DNA of 64,000 nucleotides from JAQBQZ01 sp964554765. GTDB taxonomy: Bacteria > Patescibacteriota > Minisyncoccia > Phycocordibacterales > CAIRYW01. The first letter of the stretch is position 1. Each line of letters starts with the position of its first letter. The translations under genes were made by a program, and so were the position numbers. The stretch is from assembly GCA_964554765.1 (NCBI GenBank), contig CAZKPS010000002.1:57436-121435 (forward strand), given 5' to 3'. Below the pieces are notes generated by a model, which was not told the DNA's origin, did no database searches, and saw nothing but the letters and a program-made list of their open reading frames with translations. Of this stretch, positions 17,782 to 24,624 are shown piece by piece.

Positions 17782-18618
17782 ATGACCAAATTCGACCAAA
17801 TCTATCAATCTCTCATCAGAGATATTATGACTAAAGGTGTCGAGGATATAAGTAAACGCCAAGGGGTCAAAACCAAAGCGCTTCCAGGACTTACATTTCA
17901 AACCGATATTGAGAAGGATGGGTTTCCTCTCCTTACACTTCGGAGAATACCAGTCAAAATGTTTACCGCTGAACAAATATGGTTCCTCTCTGGTGCAAGA
18001 AAGCCTGATGATTTTCTCCGTCACTTCACGAAGATATGGGACATATTTACCAACCCAAATGACGTGGTCACTGCAGCATATGGATACAGATGGAGAAAGC
18101 ATTTTGGCCGTGACCAGATTGGACTCCTTATAAAACTCCTTGAAAAGGATCCTTCCTCAAGACACGGTGTGGTCATGATGTGGGACGCTCGCGAAGATGG
18201 TCTTGGTGGAACTAAAAAAGCTAACGTGCCCTGCCCTTATTCATTTACAGTCAACATCATTGCTGGTCGATTACACCTACACCTCATAGTCCGTTCAAAT
18301 GATATGGTACTCGGATTTCCTGCCGATGTTGCTGGGTTTGCACTACTCCAATGTATTCTAGCGCAAAGGCTTGGAGTGAAGCCTGGGATCTATACACACT
18401 CAATCTCAAATGCACACATTTACGATAACCATTACAACGGAGCAAAAGAACTGATCAAGAGAAAAAACAATCACAAAAATATCATCCTGAAACTCCCAAA
18501 AAAATCTTTTGAGAGGGCTGAAAAAAAAGATGTAAAACTTGTCGAAGAAATAGTAGAAAACCTCGCCTCACAATATAATCCAATGGAAGCTATAAAAGAC
18601 CTTAAAATTACTTTATAA
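17782..18618 (+). CDS. thyA: thymidylate synthase-family protein (possible dCMP-specific member)
   Basis: Transfers a one-carbon unit from methylene-THF to a pyrimidine dNMP. The 278 aa hold the conserved EQIWFLSG, YGYRWRKHFGRDQIG, the catalytic Cys in VPCPYSF, RSNDMVLGFPADVAGFALLQ and HIYDNH. The Asn of the E. coli motif LPFNIASY, which reads the uracil ring, is Asp here (FPADVAG). In T4 dCMP hydroxymethylase the same position is Asp. The usual His after the catalytic Cys is Pro. The enzyme may therefore act on dCMP, though dUMP methylation remains possible. dCMP deaminase-like and dcd genes flank it. Confidence 0.85.
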   Translation: MTKFDQIYQSLIRDIMTKGVEDISKRQGVKTKALPGLTFQTDIEKDGFPLLTLRRIPVKMFTAEQIWFLSGARKPDDFLRHFTKIWDIFTNPNDVVTAAYGYRWRKHFGRDQIGLLIKLLEKDPSSRHGVVMMWDAREDGLGGTKKANVPCPYSFTVNIIAGRLHLHLIVRSNDMVLGFPADVAGFALLQCILAQRLGVKPGIYTHSISNAHIYDNHYNGAKELIKRKNNHKNIILKLPKKSFERAEKKDVKLVEEIVENLASQYNPMEAIKDLKITL

Positions 18619-18619
18619 T
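18614..18619 (+). promoter_or_regulatory. -10 box of dcd, leaderless
   Basis: TATAAT overlaps the stop codon of the preceding gene and is followed by six bases (ACACAT) and the dcd ATG at 18626. The arrangement copies the promoter of the gene upstream. Confidence 0.55.
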
Positions 18620-18625
18620 ACACAT

Positions 18626-19282
18626 ATGTCTATCCTCACAAAAAAACAAATCCTTGAACGAGTAAAAACAGGCAACATTACTTTTCATCCTAACCTTGAT
18701 GAATTCCAAGTGCAGGCACACGCTATTGATATGCGACTTGGCTACACATTCCTCATACCAAAGGAATGGCATATGACACCAAATGGTCGAGAGGCACTCC
18801 GAATCGATCATCTCGATAAAAATAAGCCTGAATACTTTGAAGCGATTGAGCTTGAACAGGGTCAATACTTTGAACTTCTTCCTAATGAGCACGTGCTCGC
18901 TTCAACATTTGAGAGTGTGAAGGTACCAAATGACCTTATGGCTATTCTCTATCCTCGATCATCAACCAACCGAAAGGGGCTCTCAGTTGACCTCACAGGA
19001 ATCGTAGACTCTGGATATGAAGGACAGCTTGTGATTCCGATTGGAAACAACACATCATCTCAAGTGGTGAAGCTTTACCCAGGAGAACGATTCTGTCAGC
19101 TTGTGTTTGAGTCACTCGTTGAACCTGTGGAAGCTGAAAAGAGTCGATACCACCAAAAGGATATTGTCGAAGGGTTCATTATGACCAAAGACGCAAAACA
19201 AAAAAGAGACGCTGATGAAATAAAATATGTTGCAGAAGGTAAAATGAAGGAATTAAAATCTGAAAAAGGAATTAAATATTAG
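18626..19282 (+). CDS. dcd: dCTP deaminase / dUTPase-family protein
   Basis: Trimeric nucleotide hydrolase fold, 218 aa. Diagnostic stretches are HAIDMRLGYTF, LASTFESVKVPNDLMAILYPRSSTNRKGL and VDLTGIVDSGYEGQLVIPI. Family members turn dCTP into dUTP (or directly into dUMP), feeding thymidylate synthesis. The C-terminal 40 residues are long and charged. It is preceded by its own leaderless -10 box and followed 8 bp later by the MazG-like gene. Confidence 0.88.
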   Translation: MSILTKKQILERVKTGNITFHPNLDEFQVQAHAIDMRLGYTFLIPKEWHMTPNGREALRIDHLDKNKPEYFEAIELEQGQYFELLPNEHVLASTFESVKVPNDLMAILYPRSSTNRKGLSVDLTGIVDSGYEGQLVIPIGNNTSSQVVKLYPGERFCQLVFESLVEPVEAEKSRYHQKDIVEGFIMTKDAKQKRDADEIKYVAEGKMKELKSEKGIKY

Positions 19283-19290
19283 TACTTTTT

Positions 19291-19629
19291 ATGACATTCG
19301 ACGAATATCAAAAATTAGCATTAGCAACAGACCATTCAGCTGGACTCGATCTCAATAACCCAGATTTTTTTGCAATCGTACTTGGTCTCGCAGGAGAAGC
19401 AGGAGAAGTAACAGAAAAATTCAAAAAAATATACTGGCACAAAAAAGGTAAATGGGATGAGGAAGATAAAAAAATGATTGCTAAAGAACTCGGGGATATC
19501 CTCTGGTATGTATCCTGTATCTCAAATCACACAGGTATTTCACTCGAAGATATAGCAAAAGGAAATATCGAAAAACTTAAAAGTCGTGTTGAACGAGGAG
19601 TCCACCTAGGAAACGGCGACAATCGATAG
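19291..19629 (+). CDS. MazG-like nucleotide pyrophosphohydrolase
   Basis: All-alpha NTP pyrophosphatase of 112 aa. LGLAGEAGEVTEKFKKIYWHKKGK carries the E-x2-E half of the metal site, and ELGDILWYVSCISNHTGISL the E-x2-D half. Such enzymes hydrolyse non-canonical dNTPs. It follows dcd by 8 bp on the same strand and ends before a 50-bp palindrome. Confidence 0.88.
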   Translation: MTFDEYQKLALATDHSAGLDLNNPDFFAIVLGLAGEAGEVTEKFKKIYWHKKGKWDEEDKKMIAKELGDILWYVSCISNHTGISLEDIAKGNIEKLKSRVERGVHLGNGDNR

Positions 19630-19645
19630 CTCAAACTTTTCAATC

Positions 19646-19695
19646 AAATAACAATCGTCACTTTCTACGGCCGTAGAAAGTGACGATTGTTATTT
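19646..19695. terminator. perfect 50-bp palindrome (core TTCTACGGCCGTAGAA)
   Basis: All 50 bases form a perfect inverted repeat centred on 19670/19671, covering the stop codon of the minus-strand Cas2-like gene. It can terminate both converging genes. The central 16 bp recur in the palindrome at 20196. Confidence 0.85.
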
Positions 19696-20172
19696 TATAC
19701 TGACCCCTTTCGCGAGCTTAAATGTTCTTATATTTTTCTGCATTCCCAACTGCTTTATATACTTTTTAAATTCCTGAGGAAGTGGTGATGGACCCGCCCA
19801 AACACTTTGCTGAATCATTACGTATTCAAATTTTTTTAATTGCTCCCGAAGCCAGTCTCTGTACTGTCTACACTCCTCAGGAACATCAAACATCAGCAAT
19901 AAATCCTTTTTAGAGTTTCTATCAAATGGTGATTCAAATTCTTTTAAGGAAACTTTATCCAAATACCTCCTCCCGTCCTCAGTTATTACCCAACCACCAT
20001 TATCGTTTCGGATAAAACCTTTTCTACGAAGACGAGTAAGCGAAGTTTGGACTGATGACTTCTGACCTAAAATGATTTCACATAAAGATGAAAGACTAGC
20101 CCTATGTCCACCCTTGTAGCGGATTTCAATATCCATTAAAATTTCAAGAATCTTGTATCCTATATTTGCCAT
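19690..20172 (-). CDS. winged-helix protein with Cas2-like C-terminal domain (PaaX-like)
   Basis: The 160-aa product starts at 20172 (MANIGYKILEILMDIE); a longer frame to 20196 enters a palindrome. Residues 1-75 look like a winged helix (ILGQKSSVQTSLTRLRRKGFIRND). Residues 85-160 look like the ferredoxin-like Cas2 fold (KDLLLMFDVPEECRQYRDWL, then QQSVWAGPSPLP). This combination is that of PaaX-type repressors, often labelled Cas2 in Patescibacteria. No cas1 or CRISPR array is present. A leaderless -10 box precedes it and related palindromes lie at both ends, suggesting self-binding. Confidence 0.75.
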   Translation of the reverse strand: MANIGYKILEILMDIEIRYKGGHRASLSSLCEIILGQKSSVQTSLTRLRRKGFIRNDNGGWVITEDGRRYLDKVSLKEFESPFDRNSKKDLLLMFDVPEECRQYRDWLREQLKKFEYVMIQQSVWAGPSPLPQEFKKYIKQLGMQKNIRTFKLAKGVSIK

Positions 20173-20178
20173 AGAATA

Positions 20179-20184
20179 ATTATA
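20179..20184 (-). promoter_or_regulatory. -10 box of the Cas2-like gene, leaderless
   Basis: On the minus strand TATAAT is followed by six bases (TATTCT) and the ATG at 20172. The palindrome at 20196-20235 lies over the expected -35 region. Confidence 0.55.
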
Positions 20185-20195
20185 GTACTTCAACA

Positions 20196-20235
20196 ATAGT
20201 CGTCAAATTCTACGGCCGTAGAATTTGACGACTAT
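20196..20235. promoter_or_regulatory. perfect 40-bp palindrome, candidate operator
   Basis: Perfect inverted repeat centred on 20215/20216. It shares TTCTACGGCCGTAGAA and the outer GTCA/TGAC with the 19646 palindrome. It sits between the Cas2-like gene and the divergent DHFR-like gene, where a repressor would control both. Confidence 0.6.
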
Positions 20236-20272
20236 GTATACTAAAGAAAATATTTAGTATATGATTATTATT

Positions 20273-20767
20273 ATGAAAGTATTCATTATTTCGGCACAAA
20301 CTCTTGATGGTTTCATTGCCAAAGACAAAGGTCACTCCCCTTTTGATTGGACAAGCAAAGAAGATAAAGCGCGATTCGTTGAACTTTCAAAGAGAGCTGG
20401 AGTCATAGTAGTAGGTGCATCAACATTTAAGACCTTCTCCAAACCTCTTAAAGATAGGCTCAATATTGTTTATTCGAGAGCAGAGACATTTGAGGGTGCA
20501 GAAACTACTTCTCTCCCCCCCACAGAACTCATCAGAAATCTTGAAGAGAGAGGATTCAAAGAAGTCGCAATCTGCGGAGGTTCACAGATCTATACAATGT
20601 TTCTCGAAGCTCAAGTTGTGGACACAATCTATCTCACTATAGAACCAATTCTCTTTGGTTCAGGTATTTCGATATTTAACAAAGATTTAAATACTAAACT
20701 AGAACTCATATCAGAAGAAAAAACAGAAAGTGGAACATTAATGTTGGAGTACAAAGTTTTGAAATAA
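20273..20767 (+). CDS. dihydrofolate reductase / RibD C-terminal-like protein
   Basis: DHFR-fold reductase, 164 aa from the ATG at 20273 (MKVFIISAQTLDGFIA); an ATG four codons upstream is also possible. Family features are VFIISAQTLDGFIAKDK, GVIVVGASTFKTF, and the NADPH-binding VAICGGSQIYTMFL. The sequence is closer to RibD_C-type reductases than to classic FolA. Given the neighbouring thymidylate cluster, reduction of dihydrofolate is a reasonable role but not proven. Confidence 0.8.
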   Translation: MKVFIISAQTLDGFIAKDKGHSPFDWTSKEDKARFVELSKRAGVIVVGASTFKTFSKPLKDRLNIVYSRAETFEGAETTSLPPTELIRNLEERGFKEVAICGGSQIYTMFLEAQVVDTIYLTIEPILFGSGISIFNKDLNTKLELISEEKTESGTLMLEYKVLK

Positions 20768-20779
20768 ATTAATATAAAA

Positions 20780-20800
20780 ACCACCTCAGGTAGAGGTGGT
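20780..20800. terminator. terminator hairpin between convergent genes
   Basis: ACCACCTC...GAGGTGGT with a 5-nt loop, preceded by an A-run on the plus strand. It serves the DHFR-like gene and overlaps the 3' end of the convergent gene. Confidence 0.7.
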
Positions 20801-21433
20801 GCCGGATTTAAAGTATCTCCAGATGAGGTCTGCGACGTCGATGTTAAACGTGCTCGCAACTGATATTGTGCGTTCGAGGCAATCAATCACTTCCTCCGTT
20901 ACCTTTTTGAGGTCAGATTCTTTGATCACCTCCTTGAGCATCTCAATTACGAGTTCATCAATCTCCTCTGACAAATGCAAGGCGCGGATTAGTTTTGCCG
21001 TGTAAGACCTGTCGTTTGGATAGACCTCAAAGTCACGTGCTTGGAATCGCGACACCGAGATCTTCAGATCAGGCTTGAGCTGATATCGCTCGAGACGGAC
21101 GAGTGGACGAGGAACTCCGGGATTGGTACATCCACAAGGCTTGAGGCCACAGTAGATGCAGAAATCTGGATAGGAAAGGGAGATTTCCTCCTGTACATCA
21201 ATACCTCGATAATTCGCATACTCGATGAGACGAATGAAAAGCTCCAGGATTTTGTCGACCGGAACCTCCTCTGCCTTACGAATCTGACGAACAATCTTTT
21301 TTTTGAGACAGAAGATGTTGATTATCCACTTAATCCCTTGCCAAAGTCGACGACGACACAAGCCCCTTTCTGGTCTTTTACAAACTCTTTGTAGGTCAGC
21401 AAAAGTAAACCTTTTTTCGAGTGGTGCATTCAT
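20786..21433 (-). CDS. MazG-related all-alpha protein with cysteine cluster
   Basis: Unknown function, 215 aa, largely helical. FCIYCGLKPCGCTNPG gives a C-x2-C...C-x-C cluster. The end (EEVIDCLERTISVASTFNIDVADLIWRYF) resembles the last helix of MazG-like pyrophosphatases (E-x2-D...LA...GID). Another acidic helix, LSEEIDELVIEMLKEV, could supply the first metal ligands. The assignment rests on pattern only. Convergent with the DHFR-like gene. Confidence 0.55.
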   Translation of the reverse strand: MNAPLEKRFTFADLQRVCKRPERGLCRRRLWQGIKWIINIFCLKKKIVRQIRKAEEVPVDKILELFIRLIEYANYRGIDVQEEISLSYPDFCIYCGLKPCGCTNPGVPRPLVRLERYQLKPDLKISVSRFQARDFEVYPNDRSYTAKLIRALHLSEEIDELVIEMLKEVIKESDLKKVTEEVIDCLERTISVASTFNIDVADLIWRYFKSGTTST

Positions 21434-21530
21434 AATCTACCCCACACATTACTCCTATTTACCAAAAAGTAAAGAAATAAAAAAACCGCCATATCACAAT
21501 GGATGTGGCGAGCAACATATTGGTATCGAA

Positions 21531-21689
21531 TTACCGCGGTTGTTTGTTGCGATTGGGACACCAAAATCCGCAACCATTGCACGTGTCTCGCTGTTGGCAG
21601 AGTGAACGTTGCATGATTGGGCGCAGAATACGACCTGGAAGGCCATAATGGCTAGCAGAACGACGACGTGGAGTTACAGATGCTTTCAT
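21531..21689 (-). CDS. small basic cysteine-rich protein (52 aa)
   Basis: A frame too short for ordinary ORF calls. It starts MKASVTPRRRSASHYGLPGR and ends with CNGCGFWCPNRNKQPR, a C-x2-C-x3-C knuckle. A hairpin (CGCCATATC...GATGTGGCG) lies just downstream. No Shine-Dalgarno site is present. The basic, cysteine-containing composition suggests a real small nucleic-acid-binding protein, but coding is not certain. Confidence 0.35.
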   Translation of the reverse strand: MKASVTPRRRSASHYGLPGRILRPIMQRSLCQQRDTCNGCGFWCPNRNKQPR

Positions 21690-21747
21690 GGTGATATGGA
21701 TTTAATCCGTTTATTAATATACACCCAATTTTATATATGTAAATAAA

Positions 21748-21770
21748 AAACTCCCCATATGGGAAGTCAA
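21748..21770 (-). terminator. intrinsic terminator of the 31-aa ORF
   Basis: On the minus strand CTTCCCATATGGGGAG forms a tight hairpin and is followed by TTTTTTATTT. It begins at the stop codon of the small ORF at 21767-21862. Confidence 0.65.
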
Positions 21771-21862
21771 CGACCAAAGCCGTGCATGAACAAGTGGAAC
21801 GAGACAGGTGTCGGATATTGTGCACTGAAAGTGGATTTTGATGCAAAAAAGTCTGATTTCAT
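21767..21862 (-). CDS. 31-residue ORF with a perfect Shine-Dalgarno site
   Basis: AAAGGAGGT lies 5 nt before the ATG at 21862, the best ribosome-binding site in the window. The product is MKSDFFASKSTFSAQYPTPV and 11 more residues. The stop is immediately followed by an intrinsic terminator. It could be a small protein or a translated leader. No homologue is known to me. Confidence 0.4.
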   Translation of the reverse strand: MKSDFFASKSTFSAQYPTPVSFHLFMHGFGR

Positions 21863-21916
21863 TTTTACCTCCTTTCCAAATAACGAATTTAAGTGATAAT
21901 AACACGCGGTATAAGA

Positions 21917-21950
21917 AAATGCACGGCGCCTTTAGGCGCCGTGCATTTTT
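21917..21950. terminator. palindromic terminator, GCACGGCGCC type
   Basis: AAAATGCACGGCGCC, TTTA, and the complement, followed by more T. The core is the same as at 11761. It ends the secE-nusG-rplK transcript. The 110 bp between it and rplK hold nothing else I can identify. Confidence 0.8.
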
Positions 21951-22063
21951 ATTTGTTTTAACTTGAGAAGTTTCCTATTTCACCCCCACTCCCACATACT
22001 TTTCTGCTGAAAAGTTGTGTGAGCTCGCCTCGACCTTATCGGTCTCCGGTCGGTCGAAGTGTC

Positions 22064-22489
22064 CTATTTCACTTCGACGCCCATACTTCGGCAAGTTCCT
22101 TCGATGATTTTGATTGCGGCTTCTATTGAACCAGCATTCAAATCTTGCATTTTCTTTTCTGCAATTTCTTTAAGCTGTGCCTTTGTAATTGTTCCCACCT
22201 TCTTCTTGAGATTTTCTCCTGAACCACTTTCGAGCTTGAGCATCTTTTTTACGAGAGCAGAAGCTGGAGGAGTCTTAAGGACGAAATCATAAGATCGGTC
22301 TTCATATACTGAGATTTCTACTGGGATGATATCTCCGTGCATCTGTGCAGTCGCATCGTTGAATTTCTTTACGAAATCTCCGATGTTAATACCAGCCTGA
22401 CCAAGTGCAGGACCTACTGGTGGAGCAGGAGTTGCCTTCGCTGCTGGAATCACCAATTTCAATTTCTTTAATACTTTCTTTGTTGCCAT
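22064..22489 (-). CDS. rplK: 50S ribosomal protein L11
   Basis: Component of the GTPase-associated centre of the large subunit. The 141 aa begin MATKKVLKKLKLVIPAAKAT, with the conserved PPVGPALGQAGINIGDFVKKFN, and end in the usual GTCRSMGVEVK. It follows nusG as in the common secE-nusG-rplK-rplA order, but rplA is not next; the transcript ends at 21917-21950. Confidence 0.97.
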   Translation of the reverse strand: MATKKVLKKLKLVIPAAKATPAPPVGPALGQAGINIGDFVKKFNDATAQMHGDIIPVEISVYEDRSYDFVLKTPPASALVKKMLKLESGSGENLKKKVGTITKAQLKEIAEKKMQDLNAGSIEAAIKIIEGTCRSMGVEVK

Positions 22490-22560
22490 AATTGTAATTT
22501 ATTTAATAAATTTCTGTTGTTTCCTGAGAAGCCCCTCTCGGGCAAGAAACTATTCGGTCG

Positions 22561-23103
22561 CTATATTTTTCGAATTTGAAGGAAATCAAGTTCTACAGGT
22601 GTCTCTCGTCCGAACATTGATACCAATACCTTAACCTTTCCTCGCTCACTGTCAACCTCCCCTACTTTACCTTCAAGATCCTTAAATGGTCCATCTGAGA
22701 TGATGACTGCGTCTCCAATATCGAGATCAATGTTGTGCTTTGTTGTACCTGAATTCATTCGTCCAAAAAGTGTATCAACTTCTTGTTTATTGAGGGGTAC
22801 CGGGTATACTCCAGATCCAACAAATCCTGTTACACGAGGAGTGTTTCGTACTACATACCAAGAATCATCTGTCACAATCATATCTACGAGGATATATCCT
22901 GGGTAGATTTTCTCTTCTTCTTCCACTCTCTTACCACCCTTGACCTTGATTTTCTTTTCTGTAGGAACAAGCACATTAAAAATCCGATCCTCCATACCTA
23001 GAGACTCGATTCGCTGCTTTAGATTTCGAAGCACTGCGTTCTCGTATCCAGCGTATGTGTGGATTGCATACCAATTTCGCTCTCCTTCTACTTGTTTTGC
23101 CAT
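22561..23103 (-). CDS. nusG: transcription termination/antitermination protein NusG
   Basis: The 180-aa protein has the NGN domain (RNWYAIHTYAGYENAVLRNL; later GYILVDMIVTDDSWYVVRNT) and the C-terminal KOW domain (DAVIISDGPFKDLEGKVGEV). It couples RNA polymerase to Rho or the ribosome. A short hairpin (GCCC...GGGC) lies between nusG and rplK. Confidence 0.96.
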   Translation of the reverse strand: MAKQVEGERNWYAIHTYAGYENAVLRNLKQRIESLGMEDRIFNVLVPTEKKIKVKGGKRVEEEEKIYPGYILVDMIVTDDSWYVVRNTPRVTGFVGSGVYPVPLNKQEVDTLFGRMNSGTTKHNIDLDIGDAVIISDGPFKDLEGKVGEVDSERGKVKVLVSMFGRETPVELDFLQIRKI

Positions 23104-23141
23104 AATTTAATTATTTAAAAATTGATAAAATCTAAAGTCTA

Positions 23142-23321
23142 TTAGAACAACTTTCCGACTCCGATTCGAAGCACATAATCCAAAAGTCCGAGATAGATTG
23201 CTACCGCAAGAGAAAGAATAATCACAACAAGAGTAAACAGAGTTGTCTGCTTTCGTGAAGGCCAAGTAACATGAGCCATTTCTGCCTTTACTTCTTTAAA
23301 ATAATCAGTGATTTTAGACAT
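23142..23321 (-). CDS. secE: preprotein translocase subunit SecE
   Basis: A 59-aa frame starting MSKITDYFKEVKAEMAHVTW. It has the SecE signature (KEVKAEMAHVTWPSRKQT) followed by a single membrane helix (TLFTLVVIILSLAVAIYLGL). The position directly upstream of nusG is the standard one. Start at 23321. Confidence 0.93.
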   Translation of the reverse strand: MSKITDYFKEVKAEMAHVTWPSRKQTTLFTLVVIILSLAVAIYLGLLDYVLRIGVGKLF

Positions 23322-23345
23322 ATGGATTTGAATTTATACTAAAAA

Positions 23346-23359
23346 ACCCCTCTCGGGGT
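23346..23359 (-). promoter_or_regulatory. terminator-like hairpin in the secE leader
   Basis: On the minus strand ACCCCGAGAGGGGT is followed by TTTTTTAG. It lies within the first 20 nt of the predicted secE transcript, so it may act as an attenuator or simply end read-through from upstream. Confidence 0.5.
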
Positions 23360-23369
23360 AGGTAGTACA

Positions 23370-23398
23370 ATAATACACCACGAAGGAGTGGAAGTCAA
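23370..23398 (-). promoter_or_regulatory. sigma-70-type promoter of secE-nusG-rplK
   Basis: Minus strand TTGACT (23398-23393), 17-bp spacer, TATTAT (23375-23370). It is the closest match to the consensus seen in the window and is about 50 bp upstream of secE. Confidence 0.7.
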
Positions 23399-23436
23399 CG
23401 GGGTGGAATATTGAATGTCGAGGCTAGAATATAGCA

Positions 23437-23467
23437 AAATAAGCCGCCCCTACGGGGCGGCTTATTT
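23437..23467. terminator. terminator of the SIMPL-domain gene
   Basis: AAATAAGCCGCCCC, TAC, GGGGCGGCTTATTT: long perfect arms with A/T ends. Confidence 0.85.
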
Positions 23468-23509
23468 GAATTTGTATTTATCTATATACAAAATCCTATA
23501 TTCAATCTT

Positions 23510-24307
23510 CTACTTAATCCTGTAAGTCACATTTACATTAACCGTGATCTTGTTCTGACCCTTTGCAATATCAGGCGCTACAGGAGAAGCTCCTCCACCA
23601 ATACCCATTACCTTTGATTCCATTGCATACATAGGATAAGCAACACCATTTTGATCTTCGTAGAATGAAGATACTCCGACTATTCGTACCCCGAGTTCCT
23701 TTACAAGCGCACCTGCTTTTGTCTTTGCATCTTCGATAGCTTTTGATCGAGCTTCTGCCTTGAGAGCCTCAGAATCATCAATTGTAAATGTAAGACCACT
23801 GATATTTGTAACTCCAAGTGCCCCTACCTTAGAAAGAATATCCCCTGCTTTATCTGTGTTTCTGACTTTTACAGAAATAGTTTGTGAGACTTCATATCCA
23901 ATAAGTTTTGGTGATGAAGATGGGCAAGGATATTTGATACAGACAATCTGTGTGTAGTCATATTTTGGGTTGGCACTATAATCCGTTGTCTTTATATCCT
24001 TCTGTTCTATACCCACCTCTTTCAAATACTTCATCACCGCATTAGTCTTTGTAGAAGATTTATTGTTTGCTTCTGTCACATCTTTACCTTCTTCAGTAAT
24101 TGAGAATGAAAATGTTGCAATATCAGGCACTGCAAATACTTCACCTTTACCTTGCACAGTAATCATATCCTGTATTGCAGTCGAACTCCTCTCTCCAATG
24201 TGTGCAAACTCATTAATAGATTTTGCTAAAAGAAGAACAGCAAGAAGCACAAGGACCGCGAGTAGTGCTTGCTTAATTTTCTGCGATGCCAATATATTGT
24301 TTTCCAT
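23510..24307 (-). CDS. SIMPL (DUF541) domain protein, membrane-anchored
   Basis: The 265 aa begin with a signal anchor (ALLAVLVLLAVLLLAKSI). The body follows the DUF541 pattern: ITVQGKGEVFAVPDIATFSF, VSQTISVKVRNTDKAGDIL, ARSKAIEDAKTKAGALVKEL and a final KITVNVNVTYRIK. SIMPL proteins lie outside the membrane; their role is poorly known. The CIKYPCPSSSPKL insertion holds a cysteine pair. Confidence 0.85.
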   Translation of the reverse strand: MENNILASQKIKQALLAVLVLLAVLLLAKSINEFAHIGERSSTAIQDMITVQGKGEVFAVPDIATFSFSITEEGKDVTEANNKSSTKTNAVMKYLKEVGIEQKDIKTTDYSANPKYDYTQIVCIKYPCPSSSPKLIGYEVSQTISVKVRNTDKAGDILSKVGALGVTNISGLTFTIDDSEALKAEARSKAIEDAKTKAGALVKELGVRIVGVSSFYEDQNGVAYPMYAMESKVMGIGGGASPVAPDIAKGQNKITVNVNVTYRIK

Positions 24308-24310
24308 AAT

Positions 24311-24622
24311 TTAATTATTAAATGCTTGTAAATATATCCGAGCCCTTATTATATCATCACTCAATCTCTTTTGTATCGCAGAATCCTGGGTCTTTAGGAA
24401 CTCTGTAACTTCAGGGGTCTCCATAAGATTAACGAACTTTTCAAGTTCTTTAATATAAGCCAACCTCGGATCCGTAATCTCAACCCCTCCTACTTGCAAC
24501 CAGAGTTTTTCTTCTGCAAGATTTGCCTCACCATCTTCAATACGAGCTAAAAGCACATCGAAATTACGACAAATATTAGCAGCTCTCTTGTTATTCTCAA
24601 ATGCAAACGGATCCGCTTCCAT
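24311..24622 (-). CDS. hypothetical helical protein (103 aa)
   Basis: No family recognised. The sequence is acidic and helical (FENNKRAANICRNFDVLLAR ... KFVNLMETPEVTEFLKTQDS), with no membrane segment. It lies 2 bp after folD and 3 bp before the SIMPL gene on the same strand, so it is probably translated as part of that operon. Confidence 0.65.
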   Translation of the reverse strand: MEADPFAFENNKRAANICRNFDVLLARIEDGEANLAEEKLWLQVGGVEITDPRLAYIKELEKFVNLMETPEVTEFLKTQDSAIQKRLSDDIIRARIYLQAFNN

Positions 24623-24624
24623 AA

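Noticed and set aside
17764..18102. N-terminal extension of the dCMP-deaminase-like ORF
   Set aside because: It is fully antisense to the well-conserved thymidylate-synthase-family gene. The deaminase domain starts at 17763.
19690..20172. Cas2 as evidence of a CRISPR-Cas system
   Set aside because: No cas1, effector or repeat array occurs in the window. The winged helix points to a PaaX-like regulator.
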